NCBI RefSeq assembly: GCF_036721295.1
Contig: NZ_DAIMLK010000012.1
Reading direction: 5' to 3' (one strand)
Source of the DNA: Sphingorhabdus_B sp021741065
GTDB taxonomy: Bacteria; Pseudomonadota; Alphaproteobacteria; Sphingomonadales; Sphingomonadaceae
DNA length: 64,000 nt
Of the stretch, positions 17,180-24,553 are shown piece after piece. A model generated the notes under the pieces. The model was not told where the DNA came from, did no database searches, and was given only the letters and a program-made list of their open reading frames with translations. Both the position numbers and the translations under genes were made by a program. Every line of letters begins with the position of its first letter. Within the stretch, counting starts at the first letter, position 1.

Positions 17180-18541
17180 TTAATGATGATCAGACTTGTG
17201 AAACAAACTTTGGGATGCCGACGCCCAAATGGCCGCCAAGACAAATACCGCCGACAAAATCGGCGTGCGGACCGGATAGTCAGATATACTTGCAATTGCG
17301 AGTAGAATAATCGCCACACTGCCCAGGCGTTTAAATAAAGCTGCGTCGCCCGAGGCGCGCAGGCCCCGCCAGACCGCTACTGCAAGAAAGACGAATGCCA
17401 AGAGCATCAGCGCCGCGCCGGGAATGCCGGCAGTGAACAAAATTTCCAGCGGTTCATTGTGTGCGTGATTTGAAAAAGTGGGCCGCAGCAAGCTATCCGG
17501 CTCCAAGACCTGATACGCCTCAACATAACTCCCCACGCCCGTCCCCCAAGGGAGATAGTGCGGCAGCATGTCTATGATGCTCTGCCAGACAGGCCAGCGC
17601 AAATTTTCCGTCTGATCTTCGAGGCGCATAAATGCAACGTCGCGCGACGCCCAAATTGTGGCCCACACAAGAGCCCCGACACTCGCGAATGCCGCAGAGT
17701 AGCGCACCCAAGGCCTAATCGTGACCCTCTTTAACGAGAGGAGGCTAAATGCAAATACAAGCACGAGCGAGGCGCCCGCCACCAGCAACCCCGTCCGCGA
17801 TCCCGTGACCAAGACGAGCGGCACGGCGACCAGACACATGGAGGCGCCCGCAAAGGCCTCTATCTTACGTGGCAATCCCATCCCGACGCCGGCACTGATC
17901 GCCACTGCCGCCATCGGAAAAATGAGCCCCAGCAACGCCGCCTGATGGTTTCTGTTCACAAACAAGCCAGCCACGTCTTGCGTCGCCTGCCGCGAATAGT
18001 GAACAATGTCCGCGCCCGTCGCCTGCAACAGCCCGATAGCGGCACTCGTGAAGGAAAGCAGCAGAACAACCCCCAAGGCGCGCCTCTGCCGCAGGCCATC
18101 AAATTGGGAGGCCAAGACCAAAATCGCAAATGGAACCGACAGCGACAGCAATGCATTCATCGTCGTCTCTGGCGACATCGACAGGGGTCGAGAAATTTGG
18201 CCAAGACCAACGGCCTTATCGATGTCCACAATGACCTGCCGCCCAGGCAAGTTACTCCACACGTCATAAGGAAGCGGGACCAAATGCGCCGCCGTCAGCA
18301 AGGTGGCCAGGCCAAATATCAGCCAGACCGCCCAAAATTGCCGAATATGTTGTAGCCTGAGCGACCAGAGGCCAATTGCCGCCACTGCGAAGGCGAACGG
18401 ACGCAGGAAGATGAGATGCGGCTCATCGGACCAGCTACTGCCACCCGCGAAGAACACGGCGAGCATGAACAGCGAAAATAATATAAACGGAATGTCTAGG
18501 GAGCGCCACGCCCGCGCGGCTTTTGTATCAGACACCAACAT
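17180..18541 (-). CDS. O-antigen ligase/polymerase family membrane protein
   Basis: This 453-aa protein has about 11-12 membrane segments and a periplasmic loop containing WPVWQSIIDMLPHYLPWGTG and FSNHAHNEPLEILFTAGIPG. The H-A-H-N-E motif before a membrane segment is the O-antigen ligase/Wzy_C signature. It is the first gene of the export operon. With the Wzy-like protein at 8776-10089 the locus has two members of this superfamily; one may polymerise and the other ligate or act on a second polymer. Unlike the AT-rich block, its codon use resembles the rest of the window. Confidence 0.85.
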   Translation of the reverse strand: MLVSDTKAARAWRSLDIPFILFSLFMLAVFFAGGSSWSDEPHLIFLRPFAFAVAAIGLWSLRLQHIRQFWAVWLIFGLATLLTAAHLVPLPYDVWSNLPGRQVIVDIDKAVGLGQISRPLSMSPETTMNALLSLSVPFAILVLASQFDGLRQRRALGVVLLLSFTSAAIGLLQATGADIVHYSRQATQDVAGLFVNRNHQAALLGLIFPMAAVAISAGVGMGLPRKIEAFAGASMCLVAVPLVLVTGSRTGLLVAGASLVLVFAFSLLSLKRVTIRPWVRYSAAFASVGALVWATIWASRDVAFMRLEDQTENLRWPVWQSIIDMLPHYLPWGTGVGSYVEAYQVLEPDSLLRPTFSNHAHNEPLEILFTAGIPGAALMLLAFVFLAVAVWRGLRASGDAALFKRLGSVAIILLAIASISDYPVRTPILSAVFVLAAIWASASQSLFHKSDHH

Positions 18542-18590
18542 AACCTGACATTAGAACGCCTACCGAGCGGGGACAATAAAAAAGAAACTA

Positions 18591-18619
18591 AAAAAAAGGG
18601 GCGATAAACGCCCCTTTTT
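18591..18619. terminator. bidirectional rho-independent terminator
   Basis: A perfect GGGGCG/CGCCCC stem (18598-18603 with 18609-18614) and a five-base loop are flanked by seven A on one side and five T on the other, so it can work in both directions. It lies just downstream of the small secreted-protein gene on the minus strand and separates that unit from the export operon. Confidence 0.92.
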
Positions 18620-18641
18620 CCTATCAGCGGTTAGGCTGAAA

Positions 18642-18875
18642 TTACTTGCTGTCGCTACCGTCAGAGGCGATAACGATGCCACCCACAACCGCAGCAGCGG
18701 CGAGGACAGCGATAAGTGTACCGGAGGCAGCCTTGGTCTTGCCTGGCTTAGCAGCAGCGCGAACTGGCTGAACTGCAGCAGACTTAACCGAAAGCGCACC
18801 AGCGGCCGTGGCAGCAGAAGCAACCGACGGAGCCATCAGAGCGACTACGGCGAGAGCCGAAACGATCTTTTTCAT
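18642..18875 (-). CDS. small exported hypothetical protein, 77 aa
   Basis: The protein starts with a clear signal peptide (MKKIVSALAVVALMAPSVASA). A short Ala/Lys-rich linker (VQPVRAAAKPGKTKAA) follows, then a hydrophobic segment (GTLIAVLAAAAVVGGIVIA) and a polar tail DGSDSK. If the signal is cleaved, the mature peptide is about 56 aa and could sit in the inner membrane by its second segment. It has its own terminator and presumably its own promoter in the 208-bp gap upstream, so it could be abundant. No function is known to me; its place at the head of the polysaccharide export operon is suggestive. Confidence 0.75.
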   Translation of the reverse strand: MKKIVSALAVVALMAPSVASAATAAGALSVKSAAVQPVRAAAKPGKTKAASGTLIAVLAAAAVVGGIVIASDGSDSK

Positions 18876-18997
18876 AACAAAACTCCAATTGGATTGAGAT
18901 GAGCAATTCTCCCGTCTCGAGAGAGCCCTTAGCCGTGATTCGACACCGATGTCAATGGATATGAGAATTTATGAGTATTTTTGTAGGCATATTAAAT

Positions 18998-19008
18998 CCC
19001 CCCCCCCC
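18998..19008. repeat. 11-base poly-C tract
   Basis: An uninterrupted run of 11 C lies in the intergenic region about 75 bp before the first small zinc-ribbon frame and about 120 bp upstream of the divergent small exported protein. Runs of this length are slippage-prone and could alter promoter spacing. Confidence 0.9.
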
Positions 19009-19083
19009 AGCTATCATCAACGGACTTTAAACTTAACTCAAACTCTACTAAGGAAACTATATATATATTGGGAATAGCAAGCG

Positions 19084-19332
19084 TTGCGGTGCATTCGCCG
19101 TCTACTGAATTTGGAGCAGGACTTGGACTTTGAAGACGACAAGCGGGGATTTTTGCGGATCCTGGACAGCCTGTACGGCCGCATCTTCCGCTGCCCCCGC
19201 GGAAAGCACAAGCGCAGCAGCAGCCACATCCGCAAGACTGGAGACCAATATACCTCGCGCTGCCGCAGCTGCCGAAAGCCAATGGTGCGCCTCTCCAAGC
19301 GCAACTGGGTCCTCGACGACCGCCGCGCCTAG
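19084..19332 (+). CDS. small putative zinc-ribbon protein (paralogue 1)
   Basis: This frame of up to 82 codons (TTG start at 19084; other in-frame TTG/CTG starts are possible and no ATG is present) encodes a very basic C-terminal half. The pattern is F-x-C-x2-G-K-H-K-R, then I-R-x2-G-D-x-Y-x3-C-x2-C and W-V. Cys, His, Cys and Cys could bind one zinc ion. The same pattern recurs in the small gene at 21794-21970. The stop is 2 bp before the ATG of the M48 protease, which implies cotranscription. Start and expression are uncertain, but the shared motif supports a real gene. Confidence 0.65.
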   Translation: MRCIRRLLNLEQDLDFEDDKRGFLRILDSLYGRIFRCPRGKHKRSSSHIRKTGDQYTSRCRSCRKPMVRLSKRNWVLDDRRA

Positions 19333-19334
19333 AC

Positions 19335-20306
19335 ATGCGACCCTGGGCGCTTTGCATCCTCGTCGCACTCTCGGCGTCCGCCTTTAATGTAAATAGCCAC
19401 GCCGCAGTCAGTGACGACACGCAGGCCAGCCTGCTGGCACTTCAGAGAGACGACCAGCGCGTTGCGGACACGGGCTGGCGCATCGCCTCACGCAATACAG
19501 ACAACTGCCCCAAGATCTGGGGCGCACTCGGCATAAGCCTGCAACATGTCAGCCAATATGCGCCCGCATATCGCGCCGCGGCTAAGGCGGCATTCGGGCT
19601 AGACGACAGTTACCCGTCAATCCTCGCAGTCGCCAAGGGCTCGCCGGCGTCCGCCAGCGGCCTAAAGCCAAACGACAGACTGCGCGCAATCAATGGTGTC
19701 GACCTCGCCGGCAATAGTCGTGGGCAAACAAGCGTCGCCAGCTATGACGCGGTGTCCGCCGCCATGGCGGCGCTGGAGGCCCTGCCCGAAAAAAGCGCGG
19801 CGGTGCTGTCGATCGAGCGCGGCGGCCAGAGGCTGGAAGTCAGCGTGACGCCCAAAAATGTTTGCCGCTCCCGCGTGGAGCTGGCGCCCGGCAACGCCAT
19901 CAATGCAAATGCAAATGGCCTCGTCGCGCAAATCTCGGGGCGCCTCGTCAACTGGGTTCAAAGCGAGGACGAACTCGCACTCGTCATCGCGCATGAGATG
20001 GCCCACAATCTCTTAGATCACCCAAAGAGGCTCAATGAAAAATCTGCGCTTTCGGGCCTCGCGACGAGCCTCGGCCTCTCGGGCAGGGCCCAGCGCCAAA
20101 TGGAGATGGACGCAGACCGCATGGGGATAATCATGGCCGCAAGCGCCGGCTATGATTACAAAATCGCCCCCGACTTTTGGGCGAGGCTAAATTCCAACGC
20201 CCCGCTCGCCGCATTTCTGGCGACGACACACCCCAAAACACGGGCGCGCCGCGAGAATGCGAAGCGGGTTGTGGACGAATTGAATGCCAAAGACCTTAAT
20301 CGTTAA
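19335..20306 (+). CDS. exported PDZ-domain M48-type metalloprotease
   Basis: This 323-aa protein has a signal peptide (residues 1-24), a PDZ-like domain at about 85-175 (SILAVAKGSPASASGLKPND) and a zinc-protease core. HEMAH is at 220-224 (H220, E221, H224), with the distal acidic ligand in MEMDAD at about 256-261. It should act in the periplasm on envelope proteins. No membrane helix follows the signal. The order differs from BepA/YfgC, where HExxH is near the N-terminus and is followed by TPRs. The 2-bp spacing to the small zinc-ribbon frame suggests a joint unit. Confidence 0.88.
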   Translation: MRPWALCILVALSASAFNVNSHAAVSDDTQASLLALQRDDQRVADTGWRIASRNTDNCPKIWGALGISLQHVSQYAPAYRAAAKAAFGLDDSYPSILAVAKGSPASASGLKPNDRLRAINGVDLAGNSRGQTSVASYDAVSAAMAALEALPEKSAAVLSIERGGQRLEVSVTPKNVCRSRVELAPGNAINANANGLVAQISGRLVNWVQSEDELALVIAHEMAHNLLDHPKRLNEKSALSGLATSLGLSGRAQRQMEMDADRMGIIMAASAGYDYKIAPDFWARLNSNAPLAAFLATTHPKTRARRENAKRVVDELNAKDLNR

Positions 20307-20352
20307 ACGTCCAACGAACGGCAAGCCTTAGCTTCGCATCAACTAACCCGCC

Positions 20353-21111
20353 TCACTTAGCCTCTATAAACCACCGCTCCGTGCCCTCTAGGCCGATGGC
20401 CGTCAGGCGACCCGAGGCGTAGGCGCCGGTGTCGATGCCGATGCGTCCTTGGCGCACGTCTGGCGCGTCGGTGATGGTGTGGCCGTGCACGACGCAGCTT
20501 CCCTCTTGGGAGGCGTGGCTCAGAAACGGTTCGCGTATCCAGCGTAAGTCGGCGGGCGTCTGGCTGTCGAGGTCGACGCCGGGCCGAATGCCGGCGTGCA
20601 CGAATATATAGTCGCCAATGACGATCATGTCCTCAAAACCGCGCATGAAGTCGAGGTCTTCGGGCGGAATGCGCGCCGCCATGGCCGTCTGCAGCTCCTC
20701 AACCGTCATCTCCAGATATTCGTCGCGCGTGACGCCGTAGGAGAGGATGGTCTCCTTTCCGCCGAAGCGGATGAATTGGCGCAGGACGCCCTCATCTTCG
20801 AGTGACTTCAGGAACATTTCTTCGTGGTTGCCAAACAGGATGCGCACGGCCCGCCTCTGCCTCCAGTCACGCGCGGCGTCGATCACGCCGCGGCTGTCGG
20901 GGCCGCGATCCACCAAGTCTCCCAACAGAATGACGGTCGTCTCAGACGGCCCGCGCGCGCGGTCGTCAGCCTCAATGGCCGAAATCAAATCCCCAAAGAG
21001 GTCGGCGCAGCCGTGAATGTCGCCGACCGCATATACGCGCTGCCCGTCGGGGATGCGCGTCGCCGTGCGCCGCGGCGTGGGGGAGAGTAATTTCTGAAAG
21101 AAGTTTCGCAT
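20353..21111 (-). CDS. calcineurin-like metallophosphoesterase (PrpA/ApaH-like)
   Basis: The product (about 252 aa) has the phosphoesterase motifs in order: AVGDIHGCADLF near residue 32, LGDLVDRGPDSRGVI near 68, FGNHEEMFL near 98, FVHAGIRPG near 173 and VHGHTITD near 206. The G-D-x-H-G/G-D-x-V-D-R-G/G-N-H-E pattern is that of Ser/Thr protein phosphatase I and symmetric diadenosine tetraphosphatases. It probably binds two metal ions in the cytoplasm; the physiological substrate is not clear. ATGs at 21111 and 21135 are possible starts; I took 21111 because the family usually begins M-x-N-F-F. Confidence 0.88.
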   Translation of the reverse strand: MRNFFQKLLSPTPRRTATRIPDGQRVYAVGDIHGCADLFGDLISAIEADDRARGPSETTVILLGDLVDRGPDSRGVIDAARDWRQRRAVRILFGNHEEMFLKSLEDEGVLRQFIRFGGKETILSYGVTRDEYLEMTVEELQTAMAARIPPEDLDFMRGFEDMIVIGDYIFVHAGIRPGVDLDSQTPADLRWIREPFLSHASQEGSCVVHGHTITDAPDVRQGRIGIDTGAYASGRLTAIGLEGTERWFIEAK

Positions 21112-21212
21112 AGCTGGCCGCCGATATAGACGCATTTGCGTATCCCACAAGATGCGGAGACGGGGCAGGTGATGTTGGATACTGGAGAGGGGCGCGCGCT
21201 GGCGCGGCGCGA

Positions 21213-21512
21213 TTATCTCAAATTTTCTAGCTCGCCGTATAAGTCGTCTAAGATCTTATCCGCCTTCTCCATGAGCCTGTAGCGCACGCGCCGGCCGTCA
21301 CCGTCGAAGACATCCTTTGCGGTGATGCCAGCCGCCGTCAGCTTGCGAATATATTCGTGAATGGTGACGTGGGAGTATTTTGAGACTTCGCATAATTCTC
21401 TAATCTTGCAGCCCTCATTGTCCTTCAGGAAAAGCAAAATCTCCGCCTCGCAAGTCATTAGCCGCACGCGGAGTTTGTCCTCCATGGTGCGAATGCGATA
21501 AAGTTGTCCCAT
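21213..21512 (-). CDS. winged helix-turn-helix transcriptional regulator
   Basis: This 99-aa protein reads as a single wHTH domain: LMTCEAEILLFLKDNEG (helix 1), KIRELCEVSKYSHVTIHEYI (recognition part), a basic wing GDGRRVRYRLMEKADKILDD and a short C-terminal helix. It resembles small MarR/ArsR-like sensors without a ligand-binding domain. Targets are unknown; the divergent small zinc-ribbon gene and the phosphatase are the nearest candidates. Confidence 0.75.
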   Translation of the reverse strand: MGQLYRIRTMEDKLRVRLMTCEAEILLFLKDNEGCKIRELCEVSKYSHVTIHEYIRKLTAAGITAKDVFDGDGRRVRYRLMEKADKILDDLYGELENLR

Positions 21513-21598
21513 GTGATCCCGCTCTTTTTTTATGTTTTCAGATGTGGTCGATTTGTTTACAAATTCAACGAAGGGTTTTTAAGTAAAACTTTAGTTTA

Positions 21599-21606
21599 CC
21601 CCCCCC
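21599..21606. repeat. 8-base poly-C tract followed by alternating GC
   Basis: Eight C are followed by GCGCGCGC. The tract lies in the 281-bp gap between the wHTH gene and the second small zinc-ribbon gene. The poly-C run upstream of the first paralogue makes the coincidence worth noting. Confidence 0.85.
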
Positions 21607-21793
21607 GCGCGCGCAAAATTTAAAGTGCCTAGGCACCCGTTGGCTGCGCCACGGGTGCGGGGCTAACTTTACTGGGACGGAGGTCCGAGCCTCAGGTGCC
21701 ACGCGGGGCAGCGAGATATTTAATCATTTTGTAATAATCATTTTGTAAAAACATCTTACTTGAAACGGTCGCCTTTATTTGATATGTAAATTC

Positions 21794-21970
21794 ATGTTTT
21801 CTTTTGTAAAACGTTACTTTGATTGTCGAAAAGGCCGCCACAAGCGCGACAAAAGACGCGTGCGGCACAATGGCGACACATTTGCCGCACCCTGCCTCCA
21901 CTGCGGCGCGGGCCTCATTAAAAATAATCGCGGACTGTGGGTGGAGAGCCCCGCCGCACCCAGCGCTTAG
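21794..21970 (+). CDS. small putative zinc-ribbon protein (paralogue 2)
   Basis: This 58-aa frame starts at ATG 21794 (an in-frame TTG at 21779 adds five residues). It carries FDCRKGRHKR, then VRHNGDTFAAPCLHCG and GLWVES. Aligned with the product at 19084-19332 it shares F-x-C-x2-G-[KR]-H-K-R, [IV]-R-x2-G-D, C-x2-C and W-V at the same spacings. The Cys-His-Cys-Cys set suggests a single structural zinc and the basic charge suggests nucleic-acid binding. It stands alone, about 220 bp before the P450 gene. Confidence 0.62.
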   Translation: MFSFVKRYFDCRKGRHKRDKRRVRHNGDTFAAPCLHCGAGLIKNNRGLWVESPAAPSA

Positions 21971-22189
21971 ATTTCGGCGGCCCCAGCCCCTAACCGCCGG
22001 ACGTGACCCCGGTACGCCTTCGCGCATCGGGGCAATTGCGAACGCCGCCCGCGTAATCCACGACACCTGCCTGCGTGAATGCGGCTGCTTGCGGACACCC
22101 ATTCTTCCGCACACCCATGTCCCACTTGCGCGCTATTAACATCCATGGCAGTAAGCCTTAACCGCGCAATTAAATGAGGAAATACGCCC

Positions 22190-23557
22190 ATGGCCCTTGC
22201 CCATAGCGAAGCTGCAAACCCGCATTGGGTGCCGCGCACCAAGATTGGTGGCCTTTCCCATATCCCCGGCGAAAATGGCCCGCCGATCATTGGCACGACC
22301 TTCCGCGTGTTGCGTGACCCGCCTGGCTATGGCGCGCGCATGGTCAAAACCTATGGCAAGGTGTTCCGCACCAACGCCTTTGGCAATCCGACGGTGTCGC
22401 TGGTGGGCGCAGAGGCGAATGAGCTGTTGCTGTTTGACCGTGAAAAACTGTTTTCGTCGGAGCAAGGCTGGGGCCCGGTTCTGAACTTATTGTTCCCACG
22501 CGGATTGATGTTGATGGATTTCGACCATCACCGCATGGACCGCCGCGCATTGGGCATCGCGTTCAAGCCGGGGCCAATGCGCGCCTATACCCAAGACATG
22601 AACCGGATATTTGCCGAGCAGTTGAGGGATTGGCGCGGCGATATGTTGTTCTATCCGGCAATCAAGCAGCTGACGCTCGATGTCGCGGCGAGCAGTTTCT
22701 TAGGCATTCCATTGGGGCCGGAGGCAGACAAGATTAATAAGGCCTTTGTCGACATGGTGCAGGCCTCCGTCGCGCCCATTCGCGCGCCACTGCCCTTCAC
22801 GCCGATGGGCAGGGGCGTTGCCGGCCGCAAATATCTTATCGATTATTTCGGTCCGCAAATTGCCGAACGGCGCCGCAATGAAAACCGGCAAGATATGTTC
22901 AGCCAATTCTGCCGGTCCAAGCGCGAGGACGGCGAATATATGTCCGACGGGGAGCTGATTGACCATATGAACTTCCTGATGATGGCGGCGCATGACACAA
23001 TCACATCGTCGGTGACGTCGATGATCTGGTATCTCGCCAAGCATCCCGCGTGGCAGCAGAAACTGCGCGAGGAGTGCCTCGCCATTGCGCCTGCCGGATC
23101 GGACATCGCCTTTGCCGACCTCGATAAGTTCGAGCTGACCGAGTATGCGTTTAAGGAAGCGCTGCGGATGATTTCGCCCGTGCCTTCGATCCCGCGCCGC
23201 GCGCTGCGTGATTTTGATTTCATGGGCTATCACATCCCCAAGGGCACGTCGGTCAGCATCAGCCCGTCTTATGTCCACATGATGGAAGAATATTGGCCGA
23301 ACCCGCAGGAATTTGACCCCATGCGCTTCACCGCCGACAAGGTGAAGGCGCGGCATAAATATGCGTGGGTGCCCTTTGGCGGCGGCGCGCATATGTGCCT
23401 TGGCCTGCACTTTGCGTATATGCAGACCAAGCTCTTCATGCACCACTTGCTGACGTCGGTTAAGGTCGAGATTGCCGATGGCTATGCGCCCGATTGGCAG
23501 GCTTGGCCGATCCCCAAGCCCAAGGATGGGCTGAAGGTCCGGTTCACGCCTCTATAA
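22190..23557 (+). CDS. cytochrome P450
   Basis: The 455-aa product has all P450 hallmarks: the I-helix oxygen-binding segment MMAAHDT at residues 264-270, the ExxR motif EALR at 323-326 and the haem loop FGGGAHMCLG at 396-405 with Cys403 as the thiolate ligand. It lacks an N-terminal membrane anchor, so it is soluble like most bacterial P450s and needs separate redox partners, which are not adjacent. A GAGGA ribosome-binding site precedes the ATG. The proline-rich PGENGPPIIG start resembles CYP51/CYP120-like enzymes more than camphor-type ones. The substrate is unknown; a terpenoid or fatty molecule is possible. Confidence 0.95.
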   Translation: MALAHSEAANPHWVPRTKIGGLSHIPGENGPPIIGTTFRVLRDPPGYGARMVKTYGKVFRTNAFGNPTVSLVGAEANELLLFDREKLFSSEQGWGPVLNLLFPRGLMLMDFDHHRMDRRALGIAFKPGPMRAYTQDMNRIFAEQLRDWRGDMLFYPAIKQLTLDVAASSFLGIPLGPEADKINKAFVDMVQASVAPIRAPLPFTPMGRGVAGRKYLIDYFGPQIAERRRNENRQDMFSQFCRSKREDGEYMSDGELIDHMNFLMMAAHDTITSSVTSMIWYLAKHPAWQQKLREECLAIAPAGSDIAFADLDKFELTEYAFKEALRMISPVPSIPRRALRDFDFMGYHIPKGTSVSISPSYVHMMEEYWPNPQEFDPMRFTADKVKARHKYAWVPFGGGAHMCLGLHFAYMQTKLFMHHLLTSVKVEIADGYAPDWQAWPIPKPKDGLKVRFTPL

Positions 23558-23606
23558 TGCGGGATTGCAAGCGGCGCCCGGCGCACTAAAGCTGCGCGCT
23601 GCACGC

Positions 23607-24383
23607 ATGGCCTATTCAGAACAGACAGATTGGAGCCGTGACGACTTACGGCGGCGCGGCCTTGGCCTCGCCATCGCGCTGCTGCTTGAGATCATCATCA
23701 TATTGGCGATATTGAGCCTCAGCATGCGCGCGGGTGGGCCCGCGGCGGGCACACGCGGCCTCAGCACATTCTCGCTTGAGGCGGCGTCGGAAACTTCGTC
23801 ATCCGCCGAAAAGAGCGAAACGCAGACCCCCGTCACTAAAGCGCAGAAAAGCACCGCCACGCCGCCAATCCCAAAGCCCTTGTTGCCGCCCGTCAACCCA
23901 GTCCAAGCGCCACCGCCCAATCCCGATTTTATCAAGGTCAGTAAGTCAGATTTTGACGCGATGGACCTGTCAAAATTGCCCGCAGGCGGCGGCGCAGGCG
24001 CGGGCGAGAGCAAGGGCAGCGGACAAGGGGCGAGGGGTATGATGGGCCCAGGCCTTGGCCCCGGCGGCGCGCAACTGTATCCTGTGGCATGGCTGCGCGA
24101 GCCCTATGACAGCGAACTTGCGCCCTATCTCGCGGCCGTCAAACGCATCCCGCCCGGCGCGTCGGCGGATATCGCGTGCCGCATGATCGAACGTAACCGC
24201 GTGGAAAATTGCCAAATCATCGGCGAAAACCCGCGCGGGACCGGCCTTGCCAAGGCGCTGCGCCTCGCCGCGTGGCAGTTTTTGGTCAAGCCCCCGCGCA
24301 TCGACAACAAGCCGCAATTGGGCGTGTGGGTGCGCATCCGCTTCAATTTCGGGGCGCGGGCGGTTGATGGGGAAAGCGAGTAA
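23607..24383 (+). CDS. TonB-like membrane-anchored periplasmic protein
   Basis: This protein of about 258 aa starts at ATG 23607. It has one N-terminal membrane segment (LGLAIALLLEIIIILAILSL), then a Pro/Ala/Lys-rich linker (PIPKPLLPPVNPVQAPPPNP) and a Gly-rich spacer. The C-terminal domain of about 95 residues ends in LGVWVRIRFNF, which resembles the last strand of TonB C-terminal domains. The overall plan is that of energy-transducer TonB proteins, but no ExbBD or receptor gene is nearby. It begins 50 bp after the P450 stop, so the two may be cotranscribed. Confidence 0.65.
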   Translation: MAYSEQTDWSRDDLRRRGLGLAIALLLEIIIILAILSLSMRAGGPAAGTRGLSTFSLEAASETSSSAEKSETQTPVTKAQKSTATPPIPKPLLPPVNPVQAPPPNPDFIKVSKSDFDAMDLSKLPAGGGAGAGESKGSGQGARGMMGPGLGPGGAQLYPVAWLREPYDSELAPYLAAVKRIPPGASADIACRMIERNRVENCQIIGENPRGTGLAKALRLAAWQFLVKPPRIDNKPQLGVWVRIRFNFGARAVDGESE

Positions 24384-24401
24384 GCATCTCAAACGTTAAC
24401 C

Positions 24402-24493
24402 CACCGTCACCCCAGCGCAGGCTGGGGTCCATCACGTCTGTCATTCTAAAAGGATAAGCGAGATAGGTTCCAGCCTGCGCTGGAGCGACGGTG
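24402..24493. repeat. REP-like long inverted repeat
   Basis: The 24-base arms 24402-24425 and 24470-24493 are reverse complements with two mismatches; each contains CCAGCCTGCGCTGG or its complement. The 44-base centre is AT-richer. The element sits between two converging genes. Its form is that of the dispersed extragenic palindromes common in sphingomonad genomes; a second copy elsewhere cannot be tested here. Confidence 0.8.
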
Positions 24494-24553
24494 CCCACGA
24501 AGCGGACATTGCCTTATCAGTTGGGAGCGCCATGTTTGGGCGCCCCCACCCAA

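Noticed and set aside
21692..22114. 140-codon frame on the minus strand over the second small zinc-ribbon gene
   Set aside because: Composition is unlike a real protein and the plus-strand frame carries the motif shared with the other paralogue.
22700..23446. 248-codon open frame antisense to the P450 gene
   Set aside because: The sense frame has every P450 motif; the antisense frame is a GC-skew shadow with no recognisable domain.
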